A stretch of DNA of 64,000 nucleotides. It comes from Actinopolyspora lacussalsi. Lineage in GTDB: Bacteria; Actinomycetota; Actinomycetes; Mycobacteriales; Pseudonocardiaceae. This document shows, one piece after another, positions 24,711 to 33,643 of the stretch (its first letter is position 1; the number at the start of each line of letters is the position of its first letter). The notes under the pieces are model-generated. The model had not been told where the DNA came from. It searched no databases and saw only the letters and a program-made list of their open reading frames with translations. Location of the stretch: NCBI GenBank assembly GCA_030803735.1, contig JAURUC010000001.1, forward strand, positions 2,249,501 through 2,313,500, written 5' to 3'. The position numbers and the translations under genes are program-made.

Positions 24711-25740
24711 GAACCGGGCTCCCGGCCTCCTCCCACAGCCGAGTGGCGATTCGCCCGGCGGAGTCGTCGGAGACTTCGCGGTAGCCGGTCCCCGCCCACA
24801 GCGCCAACCCGTCCTGGTCGGCCTGCGCTGCCGCGGCGGCGCGCAGTGGTTTGGTGAGCTGGTTGACCTCCGGGTACGCGGCCGGGGCTGTGGCGTCGTG
24901 CTCGGCGATGAACCGGTTGCGCAGCCCGCGCGCGTTCCTGCCCGAGAACGCCCTGGTCACGGTGGTCTCGGCGAAGCGCGGGTCGATCAGCGCGTCCTTG
25001 TGCGGCCCGTTCGTCCCGGCCTCGGGGCAGCGCAGGAAGGCGGTGCCCAGCTGCACCGCCGTGGCCCCCGCCCGCAGCGCGTTGGCGATGTCGATGCCGT
25101 CGGAGATCCCACCGGCCGCGAGCAGCGGCAGCTCGGTGGCCGCCCGCACCCGCACGAGCAGTTCGAGGGTGCTCACCTCGTCGTCCGGGGTGTCCGGGTG
25201 GAACGTCGCGCGGTGGCCGCCCGCTTCGGTGCCCTGCACCGTGAGGGTGTCGGCACCGTTGCGTTCGGCGTGCAGCGCCTCGTCGACCGTGGTGACGCCG
25301 GCCACCACGTGCGTGCCCACCCGGTGCAGCCGTTGCACCACTTCCGCGGGCGGCGGGCCGAACGTGAAGGAGACGATCGGGACCGGTTCGCGTTCCAGCA
25401 GGTCGAGCTTCTCCTCGAAGCGGTCGCGGTCGGCCGGGTCGGGCTGCGGCAGTTTCGCGGCGTAGCGCTCGGCCTCGCCGCGCAGTTCCGCCAGGTAGGC
25501 GGCCACTTCCTCGGCGCGGTCGGAAGGCGGTCCCGGCACGAACAGGTTGACGCCGAAGACCGGGACCTCGCCGCGCACCCGCTCGATCTGCTCCCGCAGG
25601 GTTTCCGGGGTCTTGTAGCCCGCCGCCAGGAAACCGGTACCGCCCGCCGCTGCCACGGCGGCGACCAGTTCCGGTGTGGACGGTCCGCCCGCCATCGGCG
25701 CGGCGATCACGGGGAGCCGCAGCTCGGAGAAATCGAACAC
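24688..25740 (-). CDS. Nitronate monooxygenase (NMO / 2-nitropropane dioxygenase family)
   Basis: 350 residues of a FMN-dependent TIM barrel that oxidises alkyl nitronates such as propionate 3-nitronate. The N-terminus VIAAPMAGGPSTPELVAAVAAAGGTGFLAAG is diagnostic. Later come VVAGVTTVDEALHAERNGADTLTVQGTEAGGH and the flavin phosphate region LPLLAAGGISDGIDIANALRAGATAVQLGTAFLRCPEAGT. The GTG start has AGGAG 8 bases upstream. The last codons (GDFARD) are formed by a type B repeat arm, so the repeat overlaps the 3' end of the gene. Confidence 0.9.
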   Translation of the reverse strand: MFDFSELRLPVIAAPMAGGPSTPELVAAVAAAGGTGFLAAGYKTPETLREQIERVRGEVPVFGVNLFVPGPPSDRAEEVAAYLAELRGEAERYAAKLPQPDPADRDRFEEKLDLLEREPVPIVSFTFGPPPAEVVQRLHRVGTHVVAGVTTVDEALHAERNGADTLTVQGTEAGGHRATFHPDTPDDEVSTLELLVRVRAATELPLLAAGGISDGIDIANALRAGATAVQLGTAFLRCPEAGTNGPHKDALIDPRFAETTVTRAFSGRNARGLRNRFIAEHDATAPAAYPEVNQLTKPLRAAAAAQADQDGLALWAGTGYREVSDDSAGRIATRLWEEAGSPVPGDFARD

Positions 25741-26024
25741 CGCGTGCGCTCCTGGTTCTCGAGGAAGTCGTGTTCCGGCCCACCAGCGGCGAGCCGTGCC
25801 GGACGACGGGGCTACCCGCTGAGGCGAGGCGACAACCGTGCGGCCCGGCGAGATCCACGGTCACAAAGCCGGAACCGCCGCGCAACAGCGGCGCGGATGA
25901 AATCCGGCACAGCGTGCCGGGCTTGTCGGCCGTCAACACACCAGGGGTGAAATCCAGGTAGCCAACGAGTGCGAGAGCTCGACGTCGCTTCCCGAGCGGC
26001 GACCGGTGGGGACGCCGAATCCCG

Positions 26025-26822
26025 TTACCCCCGCACCCCGGTCGAACCGAGCCGCCCCGCCAGGTCCCGCACAAGCGTTCGCAGCAGTGCGACGAGTCGC
26101 TGCTCACGTTCCCGGCTGTGTCGGGCCTTGAGGAGGGTGACGCTGACCGCGGCGGTCGTGCCGCTGCGGGTCGAGACCGTGCCGGCCAGGCAGAATATGC
26201 CCTCGCCCGCCTCCTCGTCGTCGACGGCGTAGCCCCTGGCGCGGATCTCGGAAAGCTGCCGATCCAGTTCGGCGCGGGTGCGCACGCTGTTGGCGGTCAG
26301 CCGGGGCAGCTCCTGGTCCGTACCGAGCCGTTCCGCCAGCTCGCGCTCGCTCAGCGTGGCGAGCATCGCCTTGCCCACCGCGGTACACGTCGCGGGCAGG
26401 TGACGACCGACTTCGGAGACCAGCCTGATCGGGTGGCCTCCACCCCTGCGTGCCAGGTAGACCACGTCGGAACCGTCGAGTACGGCCAGCTGGAGGGTCT
26501 CCTCCTCGTCCTCGGCCAGCTCGAGGCAGGCGGCGTGGAACTGCTGGACGAGGTCGACACCCGCGAGATACGCCTCGCCGTACTCCACCAGCCGCTGGCC
26601 GAGGCAGTACTCCCCGTCCACCTGCCGCAGCAGCCCTCCCTGCGCGAGGGCGTGGCACACGTTGGACACGGAGGACTTCGCGATCCCAAGCCTGCGGCCG
26701 AGCTCGCTCGGCCCGAACGACTCCTCCCGGTTCGCGGCGAGCATGTCCAGAACCGCCACCGCACGCGTAACCGCGGGCGCGAGAGAGCGGTCTCCGTCCC
26801 CCTGACCCGATTCGTTCTCCAC
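26025..26822 (-). CDS. IclR family transcriptional regulator
   Basis: 265 residues. The winged helix-turn-helix is at about residues 15-75 (VTRAVAVLDMLAANREESFGPSELGRRLGIAKSSVSNVCHAL). The effector domain includes GRHLPATCTAVGKAMLA, the typical IclR ligand-pocket sequence, and RARGYAVDDEEAGEGIFCLAGTV. The GTG start at 26822 has AGGAGG about 10 bases upstream. It is divergent from the sugar-acid operon, with two operator-like sites between them, so it is very likely the operon's local regulator. Confidence 0.9.
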   Translation of the reverse strand: MENESGQGDGDRSLAPAVTRAVAVLDMLAANREESFGPSELGRRLGIAKSSVSNVCHALAQGGLLRQVDGEYCLGQRLVEYGEAYLAGVDLVQQFHAACLELAEDEEETLQLAVLDGSDVVYLARRGGGHPIRLVSEVGRHLPATCTAVGKAMLATLSERELAERLGTDQELPRLTANSVRTRAELDRQLSEIRARGYAVDDEEAGEGIFCLAGTVSTRSGTTAAVSVTLLKARHSREREQRLVALLRTLVRDLAGRLGSTGVRG

Positions 26823-26903
26823 GATCCGTGCTCCTCCTCAGCCGGTCCCTGCGCCGCATCCTATTTCCCACCTTGGATTGACACAGATCACAGCGGCCCA
26901 TAT

Positions 26904-26939
26904 CGTTCAGCATGCTGTCTACCGTTCAGCATACTGACC
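26904..26939. promoter_or_regulatory. Two IclR operator-like sites
   Basis: CGTTCAGCATGCTGTCT (26904-26920) and CGTTCAGCATACTGACC (26923-26939) are near-identical direct copies, each centred on the dyad TCAGCAT-CTGA (CAGCATGCTG is a perfect palindrome). They lie 19 bases apart, between the divergent IclR gene and the sugar-acid operon and 44 bases before the first start. Confidence 0.65.
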
Positions 26940-26982
26940 ATTACGAGTGATGGTCGCCCGGAACGACTCAAGGAGAGGCGCA

Positions 26983-27888
26983 GTGCACCTGGTTCGTTAC
27001 GTGGATCCCGGGACGGGCACGGCCCGTGTCGGCCGCCACGAAGGAGACCGCGTCACCCCCCTGCCCTCGGTGGAAAGCATCGCGGAGCTGTTACGCCTGT
27101 CCGCGACCGAGCTCCGTGAACTCCTGGAGCGCGACACCTCCGCCGAGTCCACGCCCGAATCGGGCGCTCGGCTGCTTCCTCCCGTCGACGGCCGCACCGA
27201 GGTCTGGGCGAGCGGCGTGACCTACGAACGGTCCCGGGGTGCCCGCGTCGAGGAGAGCGACGCGGGCACCGTCTACCTGCACGTCTACGACGCGCCGCGA
27301 CCCGAGCTGTTCTTCAAGGCACCGGCGTGGCGCGTGGTCACGGACGGCGACCCCGTCGCCATCCGCGCGGACTCGCCGCTCAACGTCCCCGAGCCGGAAC
27401 TGGCGCTGGTCGTCAACAGCCACGGCGAGATCGTCGGCCTGACCGCGTGCAACGACATGAGCTCACGCTCCCTGGAAGGGGAGAACCCGCTCTACCTGCC
27501 GCAGGCCAAGGTCTACAACGGCAGCTGCGGACTCAGCGCGGGCATCAGGCCGATATGGCAGGTGGAGGACCCCACCGACCTGCGCATCAGCATGACCGTG
27601 CGACGGGACGGGAACGAGGTGTGGCGCGGGGAGACCTCCACCGCGAAGCTGCACCGAACCCCGCGGGAACTGGTGGACGCGCTGTTCGCCGAGACCGACT
27701 TCCCGGACGGTGCCGTGCTTGCCACCGGCACCGGGATCATCCCGGAACTCGACTTCACCCTGGCCCCGGACGACCTGATCGAGATCGAGATCGACGAGGT
27801 GGCGAGGCTGTCGAACCACGTCGTTCGGGGACGGGAAACCACCTCCTGGTTCACCGAACCCCCCACCGAATCGAAAGCGAGGGCGTGA
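26983..27888 (+). CDS. FAH-family 2-keto-3-deoxy-pentonate dehydratase (predicted)
   Basis: 301 residues of the fumarylacetoacetate hydrolase fold. VWASGVTYERSRGARVEES, then YDAPRPELFFKAPAWRVV, NVPEPELALVVNSHGEIVG (metal-binding Glu pair), ACNDMSSRSLEGENPLYLPQAKVYNGSCGL and GTGIIPELDF resemble the subgroup that dehydrates 2-keto-3-deoxy-D-arabinonate/xylonate to 2-oxoglutarate semialdehyde. The operon (semialdehyde dehydrogenase, IlvD/Edd dehydratase, GntP permease) supports that step. The GTG at 26983 has AAGGAG upstream. The stop shares one base with the next ATG (TGATG). Pentose stereochemistry is not determined. Confidence 0.75.
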   Translation: MHLVRYVDPGTGTARVGRHEGDRVTPLPSVESIAELLRLSATELRELLERDTSAESTPESGARLLPPVDGRTEVWASGVTYERSRGARVEESDAGTVYLHVYDAPRPELFFKAPAWRVVTDGDPVAIRADSPLNVPEPELALVVNSHGEIVGLTACNDMSSRSLEGENPLYLPQAKVYNGSCGLSAGIRPIWQVEDPTDLRISMTVRRDGNEVWRGETSTAKLHRTPRELVDALFAETDFPDGAVLATGTGIIPELDFTLAPDDLIEIEIDEVARLSNHVVRGRETTSWFTEPPTESKARA

Positions 27889-29384
27889 TGACCACGGCCA
27901 CCACCCCGGAGGAAACCGACCTCCCCGAACTCGAACGAACGCTCGGCGCCGCGCGCGAGGCGGCCGGACCGCTCGCCGCGCTGCGTCCCTCCGAAAGGGC
28001 CCTGCTGCTCCGGGCGGCGGCGGACGCGCTGGACGCCGCGACCGAGGAGCTCGTCTCGCTGGCCGAGAGCGAGACGGCTCTCCCACGCCCCCGCCTCACC
28101 GGCGAGGTGGGCAGGTCCAGCGGACAGCTCAGGATGTTCGCCGCGGCACTCGAGGACGGCGGGTACCTGGAACCCGTCATCGACACGGCGAATGAGGACG
28201 GCAGGCCCGACCTGCGGCGGATGCTCGTGCCGCTCGGACCGGTCGTGGTGTTCGGCGCGAGCAACTTCCCGTTCGCCTTCAGCGTCCCGGGCGGTGACAC
28301 CGCCTCGGCGCTGGCGGCGGGATGTCCGGTGGTGGTCAAGGCGCACCCCGGACACCCACGGCTGTCCGAACGCGTCGGCGAGCTCCTCGCCGGAGCGCTC
28401 CGCGCCTCCGGCGCCCCCGAAGGCACTCTCGCGGTGGTGCACGGGCAAGACGCCGGCCTGCGCGCGTTGACCGATCCGCGGGTCAAGGCGGCCACGTTCA
28501 CCGGCTCGGAGGCGGGCGGAAAAGCACTGCTGGACGCGGCGAACTCCAGGCCCGACCCGATCCCCTTCTACGGCGAGCTGGGCAGTCTCAACCCCGTGTT
28601 CGTCACCCCCGCCGCGCTGCGCGCACGCGGCCCCGAGATCGTCGAGGGGTACGTGGCGTCCTTCACCCTCGGCGCGGGACAGTTCTGCACCAAACCCGGT
28701 CTGCTGTTCCTGCCCTCGAGGCACGGCGAACGGCAGCGCATCGTCGACGCGGTGCAGCGGTCGGCTCCCGCCGCGATGCTCAACGAGCGGATCAGGGACG
28801 CGCACGCCGCCGAACGCGACCGGTTGACCACCGTCCCCGGAATGCGGGTGCTGGCCACCGGCACCCCGGCGGACGAGCGGGTACCCGCGACGCTGCTCGA
28901 AACCACCGTGCCGGAACTGCTGGCCGGTTCCGACTCCGCGCTCACCGAGTGCTTCGGCCCCACCTCGATCGTGGTGACCTACGAGAACCTCGCGGAGCTG
29001 CGGGAGGCCGCCGAGGCGTTCACGGGAAACCTCACCGCCACCCTCCACTGCGAGGCCGAACGACCGTCCGATCCGGACAACGAGGTGGTTCCTCCGCTGC
29101 TGGAAGTGCTGCGCGAGCGGGTCGGCCGGGTGGTGTTCAACGGCTGGCCGACCGGGGTCGCGGTCACGGCGGCCATGCACCACGGCGGCCCCCACCCCGC
29201 CACCACCGGGTCGGTGCACACCTCCGTCGGCACCACGGCGCTGCGGCGGTTCCTGCGTCCGGTGTGCTTCCAGTCCACTCCCCAACCGCTGCTCCCGGAG
29301 GAGCTGGCGGACCACAACCCGCTCGGGCTGCCCCGCCTCGTCGACGGTGAGCGGAGCACGTCCCCGGTCAGGAGGCCGTTATGA
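27888..29384 (+). CDS. 2-oxoglutarate semialdehyde (2,5-dioxovalerate) dehydrogenase, predicted
   Basis: 498 residues, NAD(P)-dependent aldehyde dehydrogenase superfamily. VVVFGASNFPFAFSVPGGDTASALAAGCPVVVKAHPGHP is the cofactor region, FTGSEAGGKAL the FTGS motif, YGELGSLNP the general-base Glu region and GAGQFCTKPGLLF holds the catalytic Cys. The GQFCTKPG form and the GNLTATLHCE tail are typical of the 2,5-dioxovalerate dehydrogenase branch, which yields 2-oxoglutarate. It overlaps the neighbouring genes at both ends (TGATG and ATGA), a tight operon. Confidence 0.87.
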   Translation: MTTATTPEETDLPELERTLGAAREAAGPLAALRPSERALLLRAAADALDAATEELVSLAESETALPRPRLTGEVGRSSGQLRMFAAALEDGGYLEPVIDTANEDGRPDLRRMLVPLGPVVVFGASNFPFAFSVPGGDTASALAAGCPVVVKAHPGHPRLSERVGELLAGALRASGAPEGTLAVVHGQDAGLRALTDPRVKAATFTGSEAGGKALLDAANSRPDPIPFYGELGSLNPVFVTPAALRARGPEIVEGYVASFTLGAGQFCTKPGLLFLPSRHGERQRIVDAVQRSAPAAMLNERIRDAHAAERDRLTTVPGMRVLATGTPADERVPATLLETTVPELLAGSDSALTECFGPTSIVVTYENLAELREAAEAFTGNLTATLHCEAERPSDPDNEVVPPLLEVLRERVGRVVFNGWPTGVAVTAAMHHGGPHPATTGSVHTSVGTTALRRFLRPVCFQSTPQPLLPEELADHNPLGLPRLVDGERSTSPVRRPL

Positions 29385-31102
29385 ACGACGAGGACAACCG
29401 CAGCAGGCACTGGTTCGGCGAGAGCGGCAGGGGCGGTTTCCTCCACCGCTCGTGGATGCGGGCCCAGGGGTTCACCGACGAGGTCTTCGACGGACGTCCG
29501 GTCATCGGGATCTGCAACACCTTCTCGGAGTTCACACCGTGCAACGCGCACCTGCGAAGGCTGGCCGAGAGCGTCAAGCAGGGAGTCTGGCAGGCGGGCG
29601 GATTTCCCGTCGAGTTCCCGACGATGTCGCTCGGCGAGACACTGCTGCGCCCCACGGCCATGCTCTTCCGCAACCTGCTGTCGATGGACGTGGAGGAGTC
29701 GCTGCGCGGCAACCCCGTGGACGGAACGGTGCTGCTGACCGGGTGCGACAAGACGACCCCCGGGTCGATCATGGGAGCGGCCAGCGTGGACCTGCCCAGC
29801 CTGGTGGTCACGGGCGGCCCCATGCTCAACGGGAAGTTCCGAGGCTGCGACATCGGTTCGGGAACGGCCGTGTGGCAGTTCACGCAGGACGTCAACGCGG
29901 GCAGGATGAGCAAACAGGACTACCTGGCCGCCGAGTCGGGCATGTCCCGGAGCAACGGGCACTGCATGACGATGGGCACCGCATCCACCATGGCCTGCCT
30001 GACCGAGGCGATGGGCCTCTCGCTCCCGGGTTCCGCCGCGATACCGGCCGTGGACTCCCGCCGCTACGCCACCGCGCAGCGCGCCGGACAGCGGATCGTC
30101 GAGATGGTCGGCGAGGACCTGCGACTCAGCAGAGTCGTGACCGAACCCGCCATGCGCAACGCGGTGGTCGCCAACGCGGCGCTGGGCGGATCCACCAACG
30201 CCGTGGTCCACCTGCTGGCCATCGCGGGCAGGGTGGGACTCCCGCTGACGCTGGACGACCTGGACGCGATCAGCCGCGACGTGCCGTGGTTGGCGAACCT
30301 GCAGCCCTCGGGCGAGTACCTGATGGAGGACTTCTACTACGCGGGTGGGCTGCCCGCCGTCCTGGCCGAGCTGACCGATCTGCTGGACGAACGGGCGATC
30401 ACGGTCACCGGGCGCGGGCTCGTCGAGGCTGCGTCCGGCGGGGAGCGGGTGCCCGGCACCGAAGTCATCCACCCGCGTGCGGAGCCGCTCGGCCTCGGCG
30501 CGGGGACCGCGGTGCTGCACGGGAACCTCGCTCCGAACGGGGCGGTCGTCAAGCAGTCCGCGGTCTCCCCCGAGCTGGCGAACCACCGGGGCAGGGCGCT
30601 GGTGTTCGACAGCATCGAGGAGTACGACGCCGCCGTCGACGACCCCGAGCTGGACGTGGACGCGGACACGGTGCTCGTGCTGCGGAACTCCGGACCACGC
30701 GGCTACCCCGGAATGCCCGAGGTCGGCAACCTCACCATTCCCCGCAAACTCGCCGAGCGGGGCGTGGACGACATGGTGCGCATCTCCGACGCACGGATGA
30801 GCGGAACCGCCTACGGAACCGTGATACTGCACGTCTGCCCCGAGTCCGCCGTGGGCGGACCGCTCGCGCTGGTGCGGAGCGGTGACCGGATCGAACTCGA
30901 CGTGGCCTCCCGGCGGCTGCACCTCGACGTGCCCGACGAGGAAATCGCCCGTCGGCGTTCCGAGCGGCACCCCACCCCGCGGCAGGAGGAGCGCGGCTGG
31001 GTGAAGCTCTACACCGAGCACGTCCTGCAGGCCGACCAAGGCTGTGATCTCGACTTCCTGGTCGGCTCCAGCGGCCCGACGGTGGCGCGGCAGTCCCACT
31101 GA
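29381..31102 (+). CDS. IlvD/Edd family sugar-acid dehydratase
   Basis: 573 residues. Iron-sulfur ligands are seen in CNTFSEFTPCN, GCDKTTPGSIMGA and SNGHCMTMGTASTMACL. Mg2+/substrate motifs include ALGGSTNAVVHLLAIA, RNSGPRGYPGMPEVGN and the C-terminal ISDARMSGTAYGTVILHVCPE. Context favours pentonate (L-arabinonate or D-xylonate) dehydratase over dihydroxyacid dehydratase. It forms the 2-keto-3-deoxy acid used by the FAH-family enzyme. The ATG overlaps the previous stop. Two hairpins lie after it. Confidence 0.87.
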   Translation: MNDEDNRSRHWFGESGRGGFLHRSWMRAQGFTDEVFDGRPVIGICNTFSEFTPCNAHLRRLAESVKQGVWQAGGFPVEFPTMSLGETLLRPTAMLFRNLLSMDVEESLRGNPVDGTVLLTGCDKTTPGSIMGAASVDLPSLVVTGGPMLNGKFRGCDIGSGTAVWQFTQDVNAGRMSKQDYLAAESGMSRSNGHCMTMGTASTMACLTEAMGLSLPGSAAIPAVDSRRYATAQRAGQRIVEMVGEDLRLSRVVTEPAMRNAVVANAALGGSTNAVVHLLAIAGRVGLPLTLDDLDAISRDVPWLANLQPSGEYLMEDFYYAGGLPAVLAELTDLLDERAITVTGRGLVEAASGGERVPGTEVIHPRAEPLGLGAGTAVLHGNLAPNGAVVKQSAVSPELANHRGRALVFDSIEEYDAAVDDPELDVDADTVLVLRNSGPRGYPGMPEVGNLTIPRKLAERGVDDMVRISDARMSGTAYGTVILHVCPESAVGGPLALVRSGDRIELDVASRRLHLDVPDEEIARRRSERHPTPRQEERGWVKLYTEHVLQADQGCDLDFLVGSSGPTVARQSH

Positions 31103-31108
31103 CGGCCC

Positions 31109-31164
31109 CGGGACGCCCCCGTCCCGCGTTCAACCGCGCGCGAGCCCCTCGGCGGCTCGCGCGC
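31109..31164 (+). terminator. Two hairpins between dehydratase and permease genes
   Basis: CGGGACG/CGTCCCG (31109-31126) and GCGCGCGAGCC/GGCTCGCGCGC (31136-31164, 7-base loop) form two stable stems followed by CGCATCCCCCTCCCCTTTTG. Without a proper T-run this may attenuate rather than end transcription into the permease gene. Confidence 0.45.
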
Positions 31165-31247
31165 CGCATCCCCCTCCCCTTTTGAAACCGCTTCCGGCGA
31201 TGCGCGCCGCCACCGGTTTCGAGGAAACCCGCATCGAGGAGCTTCCC

Positions 31248-32645
31248 GTGGAAACGACGACGGAGCCCGTCTACGGAGTCATGCCGCTGCTGGCGATAGC
31301 GGTCGCAGCGGTGGCCCTGCTGCTGTTACTGATCGTGCGGTTCAAACTGCACGCCTTCATCTCGTTGGTGCTGGTCAGTCTGCTCGTAGGACTGGCGACA
31401 CGGATACCTTTCGACGAACTGGTGGACACGCTGCTCACCGGGTTCGGCGACACGCTGGCGAACGTGGGGCTGCTGGTCGGCCTGGGAGCCATGATCGGGC
31501 GGCTGCTGGAGATCAGCGGCGGTGCACGGGTCCTGGCCGACACGTTGATCAACCGGTTCGGCCCGCGACGGGCTCCGCTCGCTCTGGGGCTCGCCTCCCT
31601 GCTGTTCGGTTTCCCCATCTTCTTCGACGCCGCCTTCGTGGTGCTCCTCCCGATCGTATTCAGCGTGGCGCGACGGTTCGGCGGCTCGTTGCTGCTGTAC
31701 GCCCTCCCCACGGCCGGGGGTTTCCTGGCGATGCACGCCCTGGTCCCGCCGCACCCCGGCCCGGTGGCGGCTTCCGAGCTCCTCGGAGCCGATGTCGGCC
31801 TCGTGCTGCTGCTCGGTCTGCTCGTGGCCGTGCCGTCCTGGTACGTGGGTTCGTACGTCTTCTCCAAGTTCATCGGTCCCCGTATCGACGTTCCGGTGCC
31901 GGTGCTGGGCGCTTCATCCGAAGTGGACCAGGACGCGGCGGGCTCGGAGGAGGCCGCTCCGCTCCCCCGGTTCGGCAACGTCCTCGCGGTACTGCTGCTG
32001 CCGCTGGTGATGATCTTCCTGCACACCGGGTTGGAGACACTTCGAACGGTGGGAGCGGTCGACTCGGAGGCGGCGTGGGTACGTCCGCTGCTGCTGCTCG
32101 GGGAGACACCGATCGCGCTGTTGACCACCGCGATCGTCAGCATCGTCGTGTTCGGACGCGGACGCTCCCGGACGAACGTGGAGCGGATCGTCAACGGAGC
32201 GCTCGGGCCGGTGTGCGCGATCATCCTCATCACCGGCGCCGGTGGGATGTTCGGAAGCGTGCTCCAGGCCAGCGGAATCGGCGACGCTCTCGCGGAAACG
32301 CTCAACGCGGCCGGATTCCCCCTGATAGTGGCCGCGTTCGTGATCGCGACCGGGTTGCGCGTGGCACAGGGTTCGGCCACGGTGGCGCTGACCACCACCG
32401 CCGGGCTTCTCGCGCCGACGGTCGCTGCCGTCGACGGGCTCTCCTCGCTCTACCTGGCGCTGCTCGTGCTGGCGATCGCGTGCGGATCGATGGTGCTGTC
32501 GCACGTCAACGACTCGGGATTCTGGCTGGTGGGACGTTTCCTCGGCCTCGATGTGAGCACCACGCTCAAGACGTGGACCGTGATGGCCACGCTGGTCGGC
32601 GGCACGGGTTTCCTGCTGGTGCTGCTCATCAGCGTGTTCGCCTGA
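31248..32645 (+). CDS. GntP family gluconate/sugar-acid:H+ symporter
   Basis: A 465-residue membrane permease with about 12 helices. GLLVGLGAMIGRLLEISGGARVLADTLINRFG and GFPIFFDAAFVVLLPIVFSVARR are hallmark GntP sequences. LPTAGGFLAMHALVPPHPGPVAASELLGAD and LRVAQGSATVALTTTAG are also characteristic. I choose the GTG at 31248 (GAGGAG 6 bases upstream) over the ATG at 31200, whose ribosome site is poor. Its place in the operon suggests uptake of an aldonic acid such as arabinonate or xylonate, so that no sugar dehydrogenase or lactonase is needed. Confidence 0.9.
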   Translation: METTTEPVYGVMPLLAIAVAAVALLLLLIVRFKLHAFISLVLVSLLVGLATRIPFDELVDTLLTGFGDTLANVGLLVGLGAMIGRLLEISGGARVLADTLINRFGPRRAPLALGLASLLFGFPIFFDAAFVVLLPIVFSVARRFGGSLLLYALPTAGGFLAMHALVPPHPGPVAASELLGADVGLVLLLGLLVAVPSWYVGSYVFSKFIGPRIDVPVPVLGASSEVDQDAAGSEEAAPLPRFGNVLAVLLLPLVMIFLHTGLETLRTVGAVDSEAAWVRPLLLLGETPIALLTTAIVSIVVFGRGRSRTNVERIVNGALGPVCAIILITGAGGMFGSVLQASGIGDALAETLNAAGFPLIVAAFVIATGLRVAQGSATVALTTTAGLLAPTVAAVDGLSSLYLALLVLAIACGSMVLSHVNDSGFWLVGRFLGLDVSTTLKTWTVMATLVGGTGFLLVLLISVFA

Positions 32646-32792
32646 TCTCGGCCCGGACTCACCGGACGGCGCGGCCGGTCGATTCGTCGGGGGCGTGGTG
32701 CACCGGGCTCGGTTCACCACGACGCACTGGGCGCGAGCCGGACGAACCAGGGCCGGACCCGGTTCTCGTGGGAGAGAAACGACTCGCCGGGA

Positions 32793-32865
32793 AGGACCGA
32801 CGTGGTGTAGTACTTGCTCGACGTCGGTCCTGCCGGAGCGAGAGGCCGCGGGAGGTTCCGCCGAC
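32793..32865. repeat. Type A dispersed repeat, inverted orientation
   Basis: Read on the minus strand it starts GGCGGAACCTCCCGCGGCC, continues with CTCTCGCTCCGG and AGGACCGACGTCGAG, and contains GTACTACACC as in the copy at 11-100. Inner arms AGGACCGACGT (32793-32803) and ACGTCGGTCCT (32821-32831) are perfect reverse complements. It occupies most of the gap between the permease and DUF4291 genes. Confidence 0.72.
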
Positions 32866-32893
32866 CCGACCACTGCCACGAGGACGTTCACCG

Positions 32894-33481
32894 TTGACCA
32901 GAACCGTGCGAGCCGAGTTCGACGAGCGGACCGTCACCGTCTACCAGGCGTACCGCCCGGAGATCGCCGACGCCGCGCTGCGGGCGGGCACGTTCGTCGC
33001 ACCGTTCAAGCACGACCGCATGACCTGGATCAAGCCTTCGCTGCTTTGGATGATGTACCGCTGCGGCTTCGGCACCAAACCCGACCAGGAGCGGGTGCTG
33101 GCAGTGCGGCTGCGGCGGGAGGGTTTCGAGTGGGCGCTGGCCCACTCCTGCGCGAGCTCGTTCGACCCGAGGCGCTACCGCGACCACGAGCACTGGCGCG
33201 CCCATCTGGCCGAGAGCCCGGTGCGGGTGCAGTGGGACCCCGAGCGCGACACCGCCATGCGCCCCGCCGAGAGGCGGGCGGTCCAGGTGGGGCTGGGCGG
33301 TGACGCGGTGCGGCGCTACGTCGACGAGTGGATCGTGTCGGTGCACGACCGCACCGAGCTGGCGGGCGAGCTTCACCGGCACCACCGGGACGGCGATCAC
33401 GAGGCGATGCGGCGGCTGCTGCCGGTGGAGCGGGAGTACCCGCTGCCGGAACGGATCCGCACCGTCATCGGCGGCGACTGA
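32894..33481 (+). CDS. DUF4291 family protein
   Basis: 195 residues of a family of unknown function. Typical stretches are VYQAYRPEIADAAL, FVAPFKHDRMTWIKPSLLWMMYRCGFGTK, VQWDPERD, then RAVQVGLGGDAVRRYVDEWIVSVHD and ERIRTVIG at the end. I use the TTG at 32894, 10 bases after GAGG; a GTG at 32906 is an alternative. It is monocistronic and converges on the GH16 gene. Confidence 0.85.
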   Translation: MTRTVRAEFDERTVTVYQAYRPEIADAALRAGTFVAPFKHDRMTWIKPSLLWMMYRCGFGTKPDQERVLAVRLRREGFEWALAHSCASSFDPRRYRDHEHWRAHLAESPVRVQWDPERDTAMRPAERRAVQVGLGGDAVRRYVDEWIVSVHDRTELAGELHRHHRDGDHEAMRRLLPVEREYPLPERIRTVIGGD

Positions 33482-33599
33482 ACACCAGGGGAATCGCTCG
33501 GGGACCGGGGACACCCGATCGGGGTCGCCACCTCGCGCGGTGGGAGATCCCGCGGGCCGAGCACTCGGACGTTCCGATCGTGCGACCGCGAAGAGCGGC

Positions 33600-33634
33600 C
33601 CGCGCGGCCGGGAGAGGAGCTCCCGACCGCGCGG
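33600..33634. terminator. Bidirectional terminator-like hairpin
   Basis: CCGCGCGGCCGGGAG (33600-33614) pairs with CTCCCGACCGCGCGG (33620-33634) with one mismatch and a 5-base loop. It lies between the converging DUF4291 and GH16 genes, 10 bases from the GH16 stop. Confidence 0.55.
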
Positions 33635-33643
33635 CGGGGTGGC

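Noticed and set aside
27513..29315. Minus-strand open frame of 600 codons
   Set aside because: Antisense shadow of the aldehyde dehydrogenase gene.
28979..31099. Minus-strand open frame of 706 codons
   Set aside because: Antisense shadow of the IlvD/Edd dehydratase gene, whose cysteine motifs are unambiguous.
31200..31247. ATG at 31200 as the start of the GntP permease
   Set aside because: The GTG at 31248 has GAGGAG at ideal spacing and gives the family-like N-terminus; the extra 16 codons look like leader.
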